64,000 nucleotides of DNA from Candidatus Mycobacterium wuenschmannii (lineage in GTDB: Bacteria; Actinomycetota; Actinomycetes; Mycobacteriales; Mycobacteriaceae). Both the position numbers and the translations under genes were made by a program. Shown here piece by piece: positions 8,780 through 15,610 of this stretch. Positions within the stretch are counted from its first letter, which is position 1; each line of letters opens with the position of its first letter. A model generated the notes under the pieces. The model saw only the letters and a list, made by a program, of their open reading frames with translations, ran no database searches and was not told the origin of the DNA. The stretch covers positions 2,852,001 to 2,916,000 of the forward strand of contig NZ_CP126981.1 of the NCBI RefSeq assembly GCF_030252325.1. Reading direction: 5' to 3'.

Positions 8780-10384
8780 TTATCTCCGAACAGAAATCAC
8801 TTGTAGCGTTGGCGGCGGATGCTCATACAAGTTAGTTGCTCCGCCGGCAGACAAGGCCGTTGAAACAGCATGCGTGCCGCCGTTTTCCGCTGCCTCAAGA
8901 ATTTCTACGATCAGTTCGGGTCGCCACATGACGATTCGATACCAGTCAGCACGGCTGATCTCTCCTACGACCTGATCGCAGGTATCAACTGCCGCGAGAG
9001 CCTCGTCCGATTCGTTAGCCGTTGCCCCGCGGGCCGCAAGTAGCAAATTCCAGAGATGCTCGCGCTCCGTTGTTGGGTCTTTCCGACGTCGTGACCACAT
9101 GATCTGACGACGGCCCTTCGAGGCTTGCTCCCATTCGTGCCAGATCTTCCATTCGCCGGGTGCCGTGACTGACTGCACCTCCCCCGTCTCGGCGTCGATC
9201 ACGGCCCAGTCGCCGTCTCCAGCCTCCACGACCGACCACCGACGCGGCGTGCGGACCCCAAATCCTCGTGCGTCGACCGACGACGCCAAGTCGGCCAATA
9301 CCTCGAACGGCGTGCGATTCCTGTTGATGCGGGCGGTCTTTGATAGTTGACCGCCACAGACTTCCATGCCGATCCTGGAGGCAGCATCGTACGTCGCCTT
9401 CGCGAGGTACTTGCCTAGGTACTCAGCGCCGTCGTCGTTGATCTCGCGCAGATCGACCGCGACCGCACCCGGCATTCGGTAGCCAATCCGCTTCACACCG
9501 GTCGACCACCGAGCATGGATTCGAGATGCGAAGACGTTGCGGGCCAGCCAATCTCGATTATCGATTCGCGGCAGCCAAGCCGGCAGTTCGGACGCCAAGC
9601 CGCTAGCAAGTGACGAAGCGCAAAACACAAGCGCATGGATATGGAGGTGCCATCCATGTCCGCCATCAACTGGTAATCCGTAAGTCGTCTCGACGACCCT
9701 AGCCAGCCCCGCGACATCGAAACATTCTGCATCGCCGATAATCTCGCCGATCTGGACCACTCGCCCGCGACGCTGCGTTTCCCGCGGCTTCTGACCAGTC
9801 CAGGCACGTGTTCCAAATGCCGACCGCCAGCCTGCACTCAACGCGTCCCAAAGGTCAGCGAGCTTGTCGCGATTGGCATGCCGGAGCGTCAGTGTCAACA
9901 AGTACGCCGTGCCGCCACGTCGGTAGCATTCCCGCACCGCCGCACCGATTTCTTCCGCCCGAGTGTGAGCGATCACCGCGGAGCAGCGCGGGCACGCCCA
10001 CACCGACCCGCACGTCATCAAGCCCTGAAAGCTGGCCACCATCCGGCCGTCAACCTTACGGCGGCGCACCAGCACGCCTTGCCCATCATCGGGATCTCCG
10101 ATGCCGTCGTTATGCAGCATCCGACCGCAGCAGCGCACCGCCTTGAGCGAGGACGCCTGCCAGAGCATTGCGCGAGCACCCCACCGCTCACGTCGACGTT
10201 CGCTGACATCGGGCGCTTTCGCCGGCCCGCCGTCCTTGCCGCTCAGACCGGTTGTGAAGCAATAACTCTGAGTACTACCAAGAGCGCTCGCTGCGCTCGC
10301 GCTGCCGACGCTCCGGCCCTCCGCGCCTTCGGCGCTACGGCTCGTCGCACCGCCCCCGCATTCACCATGAACGTCCCGAGTCAC
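8780..10384 (-). CDS. Rolling-circle (HUH) replication initiator protein
   Basis: 534 residues. Around 125-145 there is a zinc-like GSVWACPRC segment followed by a helix. A hydrophobic strand LLTLTLRH (162-169) is Rep motif 1. HLHIH (246-250) is the HUH metal site (motif 2), and EYLGKYLAK (about 321-329) is the tyrosine motif with candidate nicking tyrosines 322 and 326. This is the layout of RepSA-like and Rep_1-type initiators of actinomycete plasmids and AICEs. The enzyme nicks the double-strand origin, stays covalently attached and starts displacement replication of the excised element. The start overlaps the previous stop (ATGA), fixing ATG 10384. The first 60 residues are low complexity and encoded by GC-rich hairpins that could form part of an origin. 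Confidence 0.85.
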   Translation of the reverse strand: MTRDVHGECGGGATSRSAEGAEGRSVGSASAASALGSTQSYCFTTGLSGKDGGPAKAPDVSERRRERWGARAMLWQASSLKAVRCCGRMLHNDGIGDPDDGQGVLVRRRKVDGRMVASFQGLMTCGSVWACPRCSAVIAHTRAEEIGAAVRECYRRGGTAYLLTLTLRHANRDKLADLWDALSAGWRSAFGTRAWTGQKPRETQRRGRVVQIGEIIGDAECFDVAGLARVVETTYGLPVDGGHGWHLHIHALVFCASSLASGLASELPAWLPRIDNRDWLARNVFASRIHARWSTGVKRIGYRMPGAVAVDLREINDDGAEYLGKYLAKATYDAASRIGMEVCGGQLSKTARINRNRTPFEVLADLASSVDARGFGVRTPRRWSVVEAGDGDWAVIDAETGEVQSVTAPGEWKIWHEWEQASKGRRQIMWSRRRKDPTTEREHLWNLLLAARGATANESDEALAAVDTCDQVVGEISRADWYRIVMWRPELIVEILEAAENGGTHAVSTALSAGGATNLYEHPPPTLQVISVRR

Positions 10385-10698
10385 TGCTTCCCTAGCTTCG
10401 TCGCTAGGCGCCCCAGTTTTTTCAGCCGTTTGAGCGCGCTGTCGACATCATCGTGCAGCTCTGTCTCCGGAAGTTCACTACCAACGGCGTGTGAACGAAG
10501 TGGCGAGAGGATGTCGACTCGCCAGAGACAATCCACCAACTCCCAATCTGTAGGCGCGGCGAAGGCCAACGTTCTAGACAATGCGTGCGACCAGAGCTGG
10601 ACGTACTGCGGGCCCAGCTCGTTGCTCAGCTGCTCGATTGAATAAGTCTCGGTTTTGATTACGATCTCGTCTGGGGTCGAGGCCCGCCAGGGATTCAT
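10381..10698 (-). CDS. Small hypothetical protein coupled to rep
   Basis: 105 residues, MNPWRASTPDEIVIKTET at the start, acidic in the middle and basic at the C-terminus (KRLKKLGRLATKLGKQ). Both ends are ATGA overlaps: with the 29-aa ORF upstream and with rep downstream. No recognised domain. The coupling suggests an accessory or copy-control function in replication, but this is inference only. Confidence 0.65.
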   Translation of the reverse strand: MNPWRASTPDEIVIKTETYSIEQLSNELGPQYVQLWSHALSRTLAFAAPTDWELVDCLWRVDILSPLRSHAVGSELPETELHDDVDSALKRLKKLGRLATKLGKQ

Positions 10699-10784
10699 TT
10701 CGCATCACCCCCGCCATCGAGATCGGTGATGCGGTCGGCCGCCCGCGATAGAATCGCGGCGCGCGTGTAAGCGATGGTTTCCAT
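10695..10784 (-). CDS. 29-aa small ORF heading the rep operon
   Basis: A frame of 29 codons, METIAYTRAAILSRAADRIT then an acidic tail, starting at ATG 10784 with GGAGG five nt upstream. Its TGA overlaps the next ATG as ATGA. It is probably the first cistron of the rep operon or a coupling leader. No family recognised. Support is the ribosome binding site plus the coupled arrangement. Confidence 0.5.
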   Translation of the reverse strand: METIAYTRAAILSRAADRITDLDGGGDAK

Positions 10785-10800
10785 ATTCGCCTCCGTGATG

Positions 10801-10826
10801 AAGCCCCTGGTTGCAGCTGGGGGCTT
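10801..10826. terminator. Hairpin between att region and rep operon
   Basis: AAGCCCC (10801-10807) pairs with GGGGCTT (10820-10826) across a 12-nt loop. Reading rightwards it is followed by cgctctttt, like a factor-independent terminator. It lies just upstream of the rep operon start, so on the minus strand it could also be part of the leader. It could insulate the element from host transcription at attR. Confidence 0.45.
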
Positions 10827-10974
10827 CGCTCTTTTATGAGCCCGGAATCGAACGCTGATCTGTGGTCGGTGCCTGGTCGGTAAATCCGCGACACACCGTG
10901 GTCTCGGGTGGTACCAGATGGCGTCGTATCGCCAGTGTGGAGTACCTTTCAAGTCCTCGACCGGTTGAGCTTGC

Positions 10975-11021
10975 AGGCTCTCCTAAAGCCGGTGTCGCAG
11001 GTTCGAATCCTGCCGGGGGCA
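10975..11021 (+). repeat. 3' half of a tRNA gene: attR-type attachment site
   Basis: The segment has an anticodon-loop-like CTCCTAA (10980-10986, would read CCU, Arg) in a 4-bp stem. Next comes a perfect T arm (GCAGG 10997-11001, loop TTCGAAT, CCTGC 11009-11013), then the acceptor 3' strand CGGGGGC (11014-11020) and discriminator A (11021). No matching GCCCCCG 5' acceptor strand or D arm is found upstream, so it is not an intact tRNA. The half-tRNA stands exactly where element genes give way to core genes. This is the scar expected when an element integrates into a tRNA 3' end. The intact copy should be at the far left end of the element, outside the window. Confidence 0.75.
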
Positions 11022-11055
11022 CAGGTCGTCTATCACGCAAGGAGTTCGCGCCGGG

Positions 11056-11352
11056 TCAGCCGACACCCAGCGGTGCGTTCTGTGGTGCTGGCTCATCCGT
11101 GATCGCTTGGTAGCTGCGAGCACCCACCCGATCGACAGCCGCTTTTACAACGCCGAACACCAAGCCTTGCAGCCCCGCGCCCAGCAGGACGGTGCTGCCT
11201 GAACGGTTGAGGTCTTTCGGGTTTGGTGGAGCCGGCTCCTCATCGCTGAGACGTTTCCAGATAACGCCGAACAGTGCGCTGGCCAGTAGGCCGCCAGCGA
11301 CGCTGGTGGCTGCCGAAAGCGGCAAGTACAGCGCCTTCGATGCTTGACTCAT
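11056..11352 (-). CDS. DUF4235 small membrane protein
   Basis: 98 residues starting MSQASKALYLPLSAATS, with the start at ATG 11352 rather than further upstream. Two hydrophobic helices (about 8-28 and 53-72) separated by a charged Pro-rich loop (RLSDEEPAPPNP) match DUF4235, small actinobacterial membrane proteins of unknown function. It lies directly beside the tRNA scar and is the first chromosomal gene after the element. A GlsB/YeaQ-type gene is 31 bp upstream on the same strand, so the two may form a stress-related operon. Confidence 0.8.
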   Translation of the reverse strand: MSQASKALYLPLSAATSVAGGLLASALFGVIWKRLSDEEPAPPNPKDLNRSGSTVLLGAGLQGLVFGVVKAAVDRVGARSYQAITDEPAPQNAPLGVG

Positions 11353-11383
11353 GACAACTCTGTTTCGTCGATGGCCGGTGCTC

Positions 11384-11662
11384 TTACAGGGTGCGCGTCC
11401 GTGACGTGACCGCTTTGAACAGCACCAACAGCAGCACCGCGCCGACCAACGCGCCAAGGAATGCGTGCTGAATCGGCGGGTGGATGTCGAACTTATGCGG
11501 CGGAAAGACGACGCTGCCCAGGGTGCCACCGACGTAGGAGCCGACGATGCCCAACACGGCCGTAGCGATCCAGCCCATGGGTTGGCGGCCGGGAACGACG
11601 GCGCGGGCGATCAGACCGACGACGAGTCCGAGAATGATCAACCAGATGATGTGCAGTACCAC
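11384..11662 (-). CDS. GlsB/YeaQ/YmgE-family small membrane stress protein
   Basis: 92 residues with three predicted transmembrane helices. The pattern IIWLIILGLVVGLIARAV, then a Gly-rich second helix with GYVGG-like turns, then a third helix (FLGALVGAVLLLVLF), is typical of the transglycosylase-associated / GlsB family. Members respond to envelope stress; their biochemical function is unknown. Followed closely by the DUF4235 gene. Confidence 0.85.
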   Translation of the reverse strand: MVLHIIWLIILGLVVGLIARAVVPGRQPMGWIATAVLGIVGSYVGGTLGSVVFPPHKFDIHPPIQHAFLGALVGAVLLLVLFKAVTSRTRTL

Positions 11663-12019
11663 GACGAGTCTCCTCTGACAGCGGATGGCGGCCCGGGCGC
11701 GTGACCTGCCGTCGGTTGGCGGCAGTCACGGATACCGCGCGGGGCCGATTTCAAACCTGACGCCTTGACACGCAACATCGCGCGAGATTCGGAGCGGGGG
11801 CGGGTACTCGCAGTCGGACAGCAATCAACGGCAACATCGTGAGGGGCGGGCACCATTAGCACACCAGCAGAGGGCGCGGACGAGGTAGAGAACGAGCTGC
11901 GCCGCACCGCGGAGGACCTCGAGCAGGGGTCCGAGCGAGACCCAGAGGGACCCAACGACAACACGCCAGCGGGCCCGCTCCCAGATTCCAATTCCTGAGG
12001 CTTGGGTACTCGGCGGCTT
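11663..12019. other. Intergenic region holding a possible small ORF
   Basis: About 357 bp between the leftward GlsB-type gene and the rightward acyltransferase. Long frames on the minus strand here look like shadows (Arg/Ser-rich, no family). The only plausible coding signal is the 47-codon rightward frame listed separately (11855-11998). Confidence 0.4.
11855..11998 (+). CDS. Possible 47-aa acidic protein with an ATT start
   Basis: The frame reads (I/M)STPAEGADEVENELRR, then an acidic, Pro-rich tail ending LPDSNS. An in-frame TGA 12 nt upstream allows no ATG, GTG or TTG start. ATT at 11855 has GAGGGG eight nt upstream, a good Shine-Dalgarno placement. The composition is protein-like, unlike the other frames. 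If real, it begins with a very rare codon; it might also be a gene remnant. Confidence 0.35.
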   Translation: MSTPAEGADEVENELRRTAEDLEQGSERDPEGPNDNTPAGPLPDSNS

Positions 12020-12955
12020 GTGAGTGACACCGATCACAGGTCAGCGGACCTTCGGCAGCAGGCGTATGAGCACGCCGAGCAAACGCGTGCCCGGTTAGAG
12101 GGCAGGCGTGAGAAACAATCCGGCGGGGTCGGTGGCTGGATCGCCGATCGCGCCGGCGAGTGGGACCTGAGCGGCCCGGACGAATCCGCGCTGCATGTGC
12201 AGAAGTTCTTCTGGAACGCGCTGATGGACTACTGGTTCCGGATGGAGATCGACGGCTGGGAGAACGTCGGCGATCCGCCGGCTCTGCTCATCGGCATCCA
12301 CTCGGGGGCGCCATTCGTTTGGGATGCCTGGACGGTCGGAGTGCAGTGGTGGAGGCGGTTCGGAACCGAGCGCACATTGCACGGCACCGCACACGACGCG
12401 TTGATGGCGATTCCGGGGTTCGGCAGATTCTTCCGTTCGATGGGAGTCTTACCCGCGGCGCCGGACGCGATCGCCACGGCATTGGCCGAGGGGCACGACG
12501 TCGCGTTGTGGCCCGGCGGCGAGGTCGATTCGCTGCGCCCGTGGCGCGAGCGCGACCAGGCGAATCTCGCCGGCCGAACAGGTTTTGTGAAGATGGCGAT
12601 TTGCGCGGGAGTCCCCATCGTGCCGATCGCGACGGTCGGTGGCGCCGACGCCATGCCCGTCCTGATCCGCGGCGACCGGCTGTCACGGGCCCTGCGGCTC
12701 GATAAGTTGCTGCGCCTCAAGGTTTTTCCATTAGCACTGTCACTGCCGTGGGGCATCGCGCCCGCCGCGCTGCCGCAACTCCCACTCCCGGCCAAGATCC
12801 GGACCCGCTTCATGCCTGCGATCAACCTCGACCATGATCCTGCCCGCGCCGACGACGACGATTACGTGAATCGCAAGTACTACGAAGTCGAGGACAGCAT
12901 TCAGCGGGGGATGGACGCGCTGGCACGCAAGCGCGCGTTGCCGGTGTTCGGCTGA
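12020..12955 (+). CDS. Lysophospholipid acyltransferase-like (LPLAT) protein
   Basis: About 311 residues from GTG 12020 (TTG 12002 is an alternative). The acyltransferase core is visible: IGIHSGAPFVWDAW supplies the His and an Asp of the catalytic block I, an FRSMGVLPA segment follows, and WPGGEVDSLRPW resembles the (F/W)PGG block III found in diacylglycerol and glycerol-phosphate acyltransferases. Block IV is a VPIVPIATVGG strand. The His-Asp spacing is longer than HX4D, as in the TMEM68-like branch. It likely transfers an acyl group to a lysolipid or other membrane acceptor at the inner leaflet. The substrate cannot be inferred. Monocistronic. Confidence 0.7.
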   Translation: MSDTDHRSADLRQQAYEHAEQTRARLEGRREKQSGGVGGWIADRAGEWDLSGPDESALHVQKFFWNALMDYWFRMEIDGWENVGDPPALLIGIHSGAPFVWDAWTVGVQWWRRFGTERTLHGTAHDALMAIPGFGRFFRSMGVLPAAPDAIATALAEGHDVALWPGGEVDSLRPWRERDQANLAGRTGFVKMAICAGVPIVPIATVGGADAMPVLIRGDRLSRALRLDKLLRLKVFPLALSLPWGIAPAALPQLPLPAKIRTRFMPAINLDHDPARADDDDYVNRKYYEVEDSIQRGMDALARKRALPVFG

Positions 12956-13036
12956 CGTCGCCAAGTGCTTTGCATTTAGTTAGATACCGCGATTTCCCGG
13001 GAGTTCCGCGGTGCGGCGTCCGGCGCCCGTGGAATC

Positions 13037-13396
13037 ATGCGAGACATGCTCGACCGCGCCATCGTTGCCGTAGCCGTCGCGGCCGCTGTCCTAGCGCCTG
13101 CTCCCCTGGCCCACGCGGATCCGCCCTGCACGGCCGACGGCTGTCCGCACGGTCCGACCAACGGCCCGCCCCCGGCCAACGTCAACAGCCCGTCGTACAA
13201 GGACGGCTACAAGAGCGAGCACGACTATTTCGCCACCCCCCAGAACCACGCGTACCTGGCCAGCGAGATGAAGACCGGCTACACCGCCGCGACGGTCTGC
13301 CAGCTCGAAATGGGCGGCGGCCCCGCGCCGGCGAGCGCGACGGATTGGGTGGCCGGCTGCGTCGCCGCGCTGCATGATCTGGGGTTCAAGCCATAA
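13037..13396 (+). CDS. Small secreted protein
   Basis: 119 residues with a Sec signal peptide: positive N-terminus (MRDMLDR), hydrophobic core AIVAVAVAAAVLAPAPLA, and a likely cleavage after AHA before DPPC. The mature part has four Cys, two in CTADGC near the N-terminus, two after position 90, probably two disulfides. It resembles short DUF732-like mycobacterial exported proteins, but I do not assign a family. The stop is 2 bp before the sulfurtransferase start, so the genes may be co-transcribed. Confidence 0.75.
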   Translation: MRDMLDRAIVAVAVAAAVLAPAPLAHADPPCTADGCPHGPTNGPPPANVNSPSYKDGYKSEHDYFATPQNHAYLASEMKTGYTAATVCQLEMGGGPAPASATDWVAGCVAALHDLGFKP

Positions 13397-13398
13397 CC

Positions 13399-14217
13399 GT
13401 GCTGATCACGGCCGCGGAGTTGGCTGCGCTGGTCGACGCCGGGGGTCCTGTGACAATTCTCGACGTCCGCTGGCGCCTCGACCAGCCCGACGGTCACGCC
13501 GCCTACCTGCAGGGCCACTTGCCCGGCGCGGTCTACGTCTCGCTCGAAGACGACCTCAGCGACCATGCCGTCGCGGGTCGGGGCCGGCACCCGCTGCCGT
13601 CCGGTCACAATCTCGCGGCCGCGGCGCGGCGCTGGGGTCTGCGCCAGGGCGTGCCGACCGTCGTCTACGACGACTGGAATCGTGCCGGTTCGGCGCGGGC
13701 GTGGTGGGTGCTCACCGCGGCCGGCATCGCCGATGTCCGCATCCTCGACGGCGGCCTGCCGGCGTGGACTGGTGGACTGTCGACGGGTCCGGTCGACCCG
13801 CCACCCGGCGACGTCACCGCACGGCACGACGACCTCTACCGCGGCGCGCTACCGACCCTGACCGCGCAGCAGGTCGGCGACGTCGATCTGCTCGACGCCC
13901 GTGCGCCGGAACGCTTCCGGGGCGACGTCGAGCCGATAGATTCGGTCGCGGGCCATATTCCCGGCGCCAAGAATCTGCCGAGCGGCACGGTTCTCGACGG
14001 CGACGGCGCCTTCCTCGGGCGCGACGCGATCGCCGGACTGCTCGCCGAGCGCGGCGTCGACGACAGCCGGATCGGTGCGTATTGCGGTTCAGGTGTGACG
14101 GCGGCGATCACAGTGGCGGCGTTGGCCTCGGCGGGCTACGACGCGGCGATGTTTCCCGGCTCGTGGTCGCAGTGGAGTTCGGACCCGGCCAATCCGGTGG
14201 CGCGCGGCGACGAGTAA
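13399..14217 (+). CDS. Thiosulfate/3-mercaptopyruvate sulfurtransferase (two rhodanese domains)
   Basis: 272 residues from GTG 13399. Two rhodanese folds: an inactive N-terminal copy (VVYDDWNRAGSARAWW region, Asp in place of the Cys) and an active C-terminal copy with catalytic Cys229 in YCGSGVTAA. The CGSGVT loop is the mercaptopyruvate sulfurtransferase type rather than the CRKGVT loop of classical rhodanese, so mercaptopyruvate or a related persulfide donor is likely. It moves a sulfane sulfur to thiols or cyanide in the cytoplasm. M. tuberculosis has several Sse paralogues; I cannot say which it equals. Confidence 0.85.
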   Translation: MLITAAELAALVDAGGPVTILDVRWRLDQPDGHAAYLQGHLPGAVYVSLEDDLSDHAVAGRGRHPLPSGHNLAAAARRWGLRQGVPTVVYDDWNRAGSARAWWVLTAAGIADVRILDGGLPAWTGGLSTGPVDPPPGDVTARHDDLYRGALPTLTAQQVGDVDLLDARAPERFRGDVEPIDSVAGHIPGAKNLPSGTVLDGDGAFLGRDAIAGLLAERGVDDSRIGAYCGSGVTAAITVAALASAGYDAAMFPGSWSQWSSDPANPVARGDE

Positions 14218-14395
14218 TCCGGTTCCGCGGAATGAGGTTTGCCTCTCGGCGTCGACGGCAATGCGCTTCGGGAGGTAGGCACGATGGTCGACCATCGCGC
14301 CTACTCAGGTCTCGCCGGTTCAGCCGAGAGCTGGTGAGGCCGCTCTAAATATTCCAGCGGTGTGTCACTCTTTTAGTTGTAGTAACGTGCGATCC

Positions 14396-15610
14396 ATGGA
14401 CACTGACGTCTGGATCCTCGGCGGCTATCAAAGCGACTTCGCCCGAAACCTCACCAAAGAAGGACTCGACTTCGCGGATCTGACCCGCGAGATCGTCGAC
14501 GCCACCCTCACCGCGGCCAAGGTCGACGCCGCCGACATCGTCGTCATCCACGTCGCCAACGCATTCGGTGAGATGTTCGCCGAGCAGGGCCACCTCGGCG
14601 CGATGCCCGCGACCGTCTGCGACGGGCTGTGGGACACCCCCGCATCGCGACACGAGGCGGCTTGCGCCTCGGGCAGCATCGCCACCCTCGCCGCAATGGC
14701 CGACCTGCGGGCCGGCAACTACGACACCGCCCTGGTGCTCGGCGTCGAACTGGAGAAGACGGTGCCCGGCGACACCGCCGCGCGGCACCTCGGCGCCGCG
14801 GCGTGGACCGGGCACGAAGGCGCCGACGCGAAGTTCCTCTGGCCGTCGATGTTCGCCACCGTCGCCGACGAATACGACCGCCGCTACGGCATCGACGAGA
14901 CCCACCTGCGGGCCGTCGCCCAGCTCAACTTCGGCAACGCCCGGCGAAACCCCAACGCACAGACCAGAGAATGGAAAGTCCCCGACCCGATCACCGATGA
15001 CGCCGAGACCAACCCGCCCATCGAGGGCCGGCTACGGCGATTCGACTGCAGCCAGATGACCGACGGCGGCGCCGGAGTCGTCCTGGTCACCGACAAGTAC
15101 CTGCGCGAGCATCCGACCGCGCGGCCGATTGCCCGCATCGCGGGCTGGGGTCACCGCACCGTTGGACTCGGGCTGCAGCAGAAGCTCGACCGCGCGGCGG
15201 ACGATCCGTACGTGATGCCGCATGTACGCGCGGCGGTGCTCGACGCGTTGCGCCGTGCCGAGGCCAACCTCGACGACCTGCACGGCATCGAGGTGCACGA
15301 CTGCTTCACTCCCAGTGAGTATTTGGCGATCGACCACATCGGCCTCACCGGGCCGGGCGAGTCGTGGAAGGCGATCGAGAACGGCGAGATCGAGATCGGC
15401 GGACGGCTGCCGGTCAACCCCAGCGGCGGCCTGATCGGCGGCGGCCACCCGGTCGGCGCGTCGGGCATCCGGATGCTCGTCGACGCCGCCAAACAGGTCA
15501 GCGGCGCGGCCGGCGACTACCAGGTCGAAAATGCGAAAACCTTTGGCACGCTGAACTTCGGCGGCAGCACCGCGACCACGGTCAGCTTCGTCGTCAACGA
15601 GGTGAACTGA
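14396..15610 (+). CDS. Thiolase / acetyl-CoA acetyltransferase (Rv0914c-like)
   Basis: 404 residues, start at ATG 14396 (MDTDVWILGGY). Thiolase landmarks are present: nucleophilic Cys90 in EAACASGS, HDCFTPSEYL, and the GGGHPVGASGIRM loop with the general-base His. The NPSGG and HDCFT forms place it in the SCP-x/SCP2 thiolase branch. It should cleave or form a beta-ketoacyl-CoA. The stop shares one base with the start of the carotenoid oxygenase gene (TGATG), so translation is coupled. The order thiolase / oxygenase matches M. tuberculosis Rv0914c-Rv0913c, hinting at degradation of an apocarotenoid-like or stilbene-like substrate; this is inference. Confidence 0.88.
   Translation: MDTDVWILGGYQSDFARNLTKEGLDFADLTREIVDATLTAAKVDAADIVVIHVANAFGEMFAEQGHLGAMPATVCDGLWDTPASRHEAACASGSIATLAAMADLRAGNYDTALVLGVELEKTVPGDTAARHLGAAAWTGHEGADAKFLWPSMFATVADEYDRRYGIDETHLRAVAQLNFGNARRNPNAQTREWKVPDPITDDAETNPPIEGRLRRFDCSQMTDGGAGVVLVTDKYLREHPTARPIARIAGWGHRTVGLGLQQKLDRAADDPYVMPHVRAAVLDALRRAEANLDDLHGIEVHDCFTPSEYLAIDHIGLTGPGESWKAIENGEIEIGGRLPVNPSGGLIGGGHPVGASGIRMLVDAAKQVSGAAGDYQVENAKTFGTLNFGGSTATTVSFVVNEVN

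Noticed and set aside
10828..10862. Sequence on the minus strand resembling a tRNA T arm (GCGTTCGATTCCGGG)
   Set aside because: The flanking stem bases do not pair, and no acceptor or anticodon arm is found, so it is not called as a tRNA.
10834..11040. Minus-strand frame with peptide PPAGFEPATPALGEPAS
   Set aside because: This is the well-known false translation of a tRNA T-arm region; it overlaps the att site and is not a gene.
15364..15609. Extension of the carotenoid oxygenase frame upstream into the thiolase gene
   Set aside because: The family N-terminus and the TGATG overlap place the start at 15610; the extension is Arg-rich shadow sequence.
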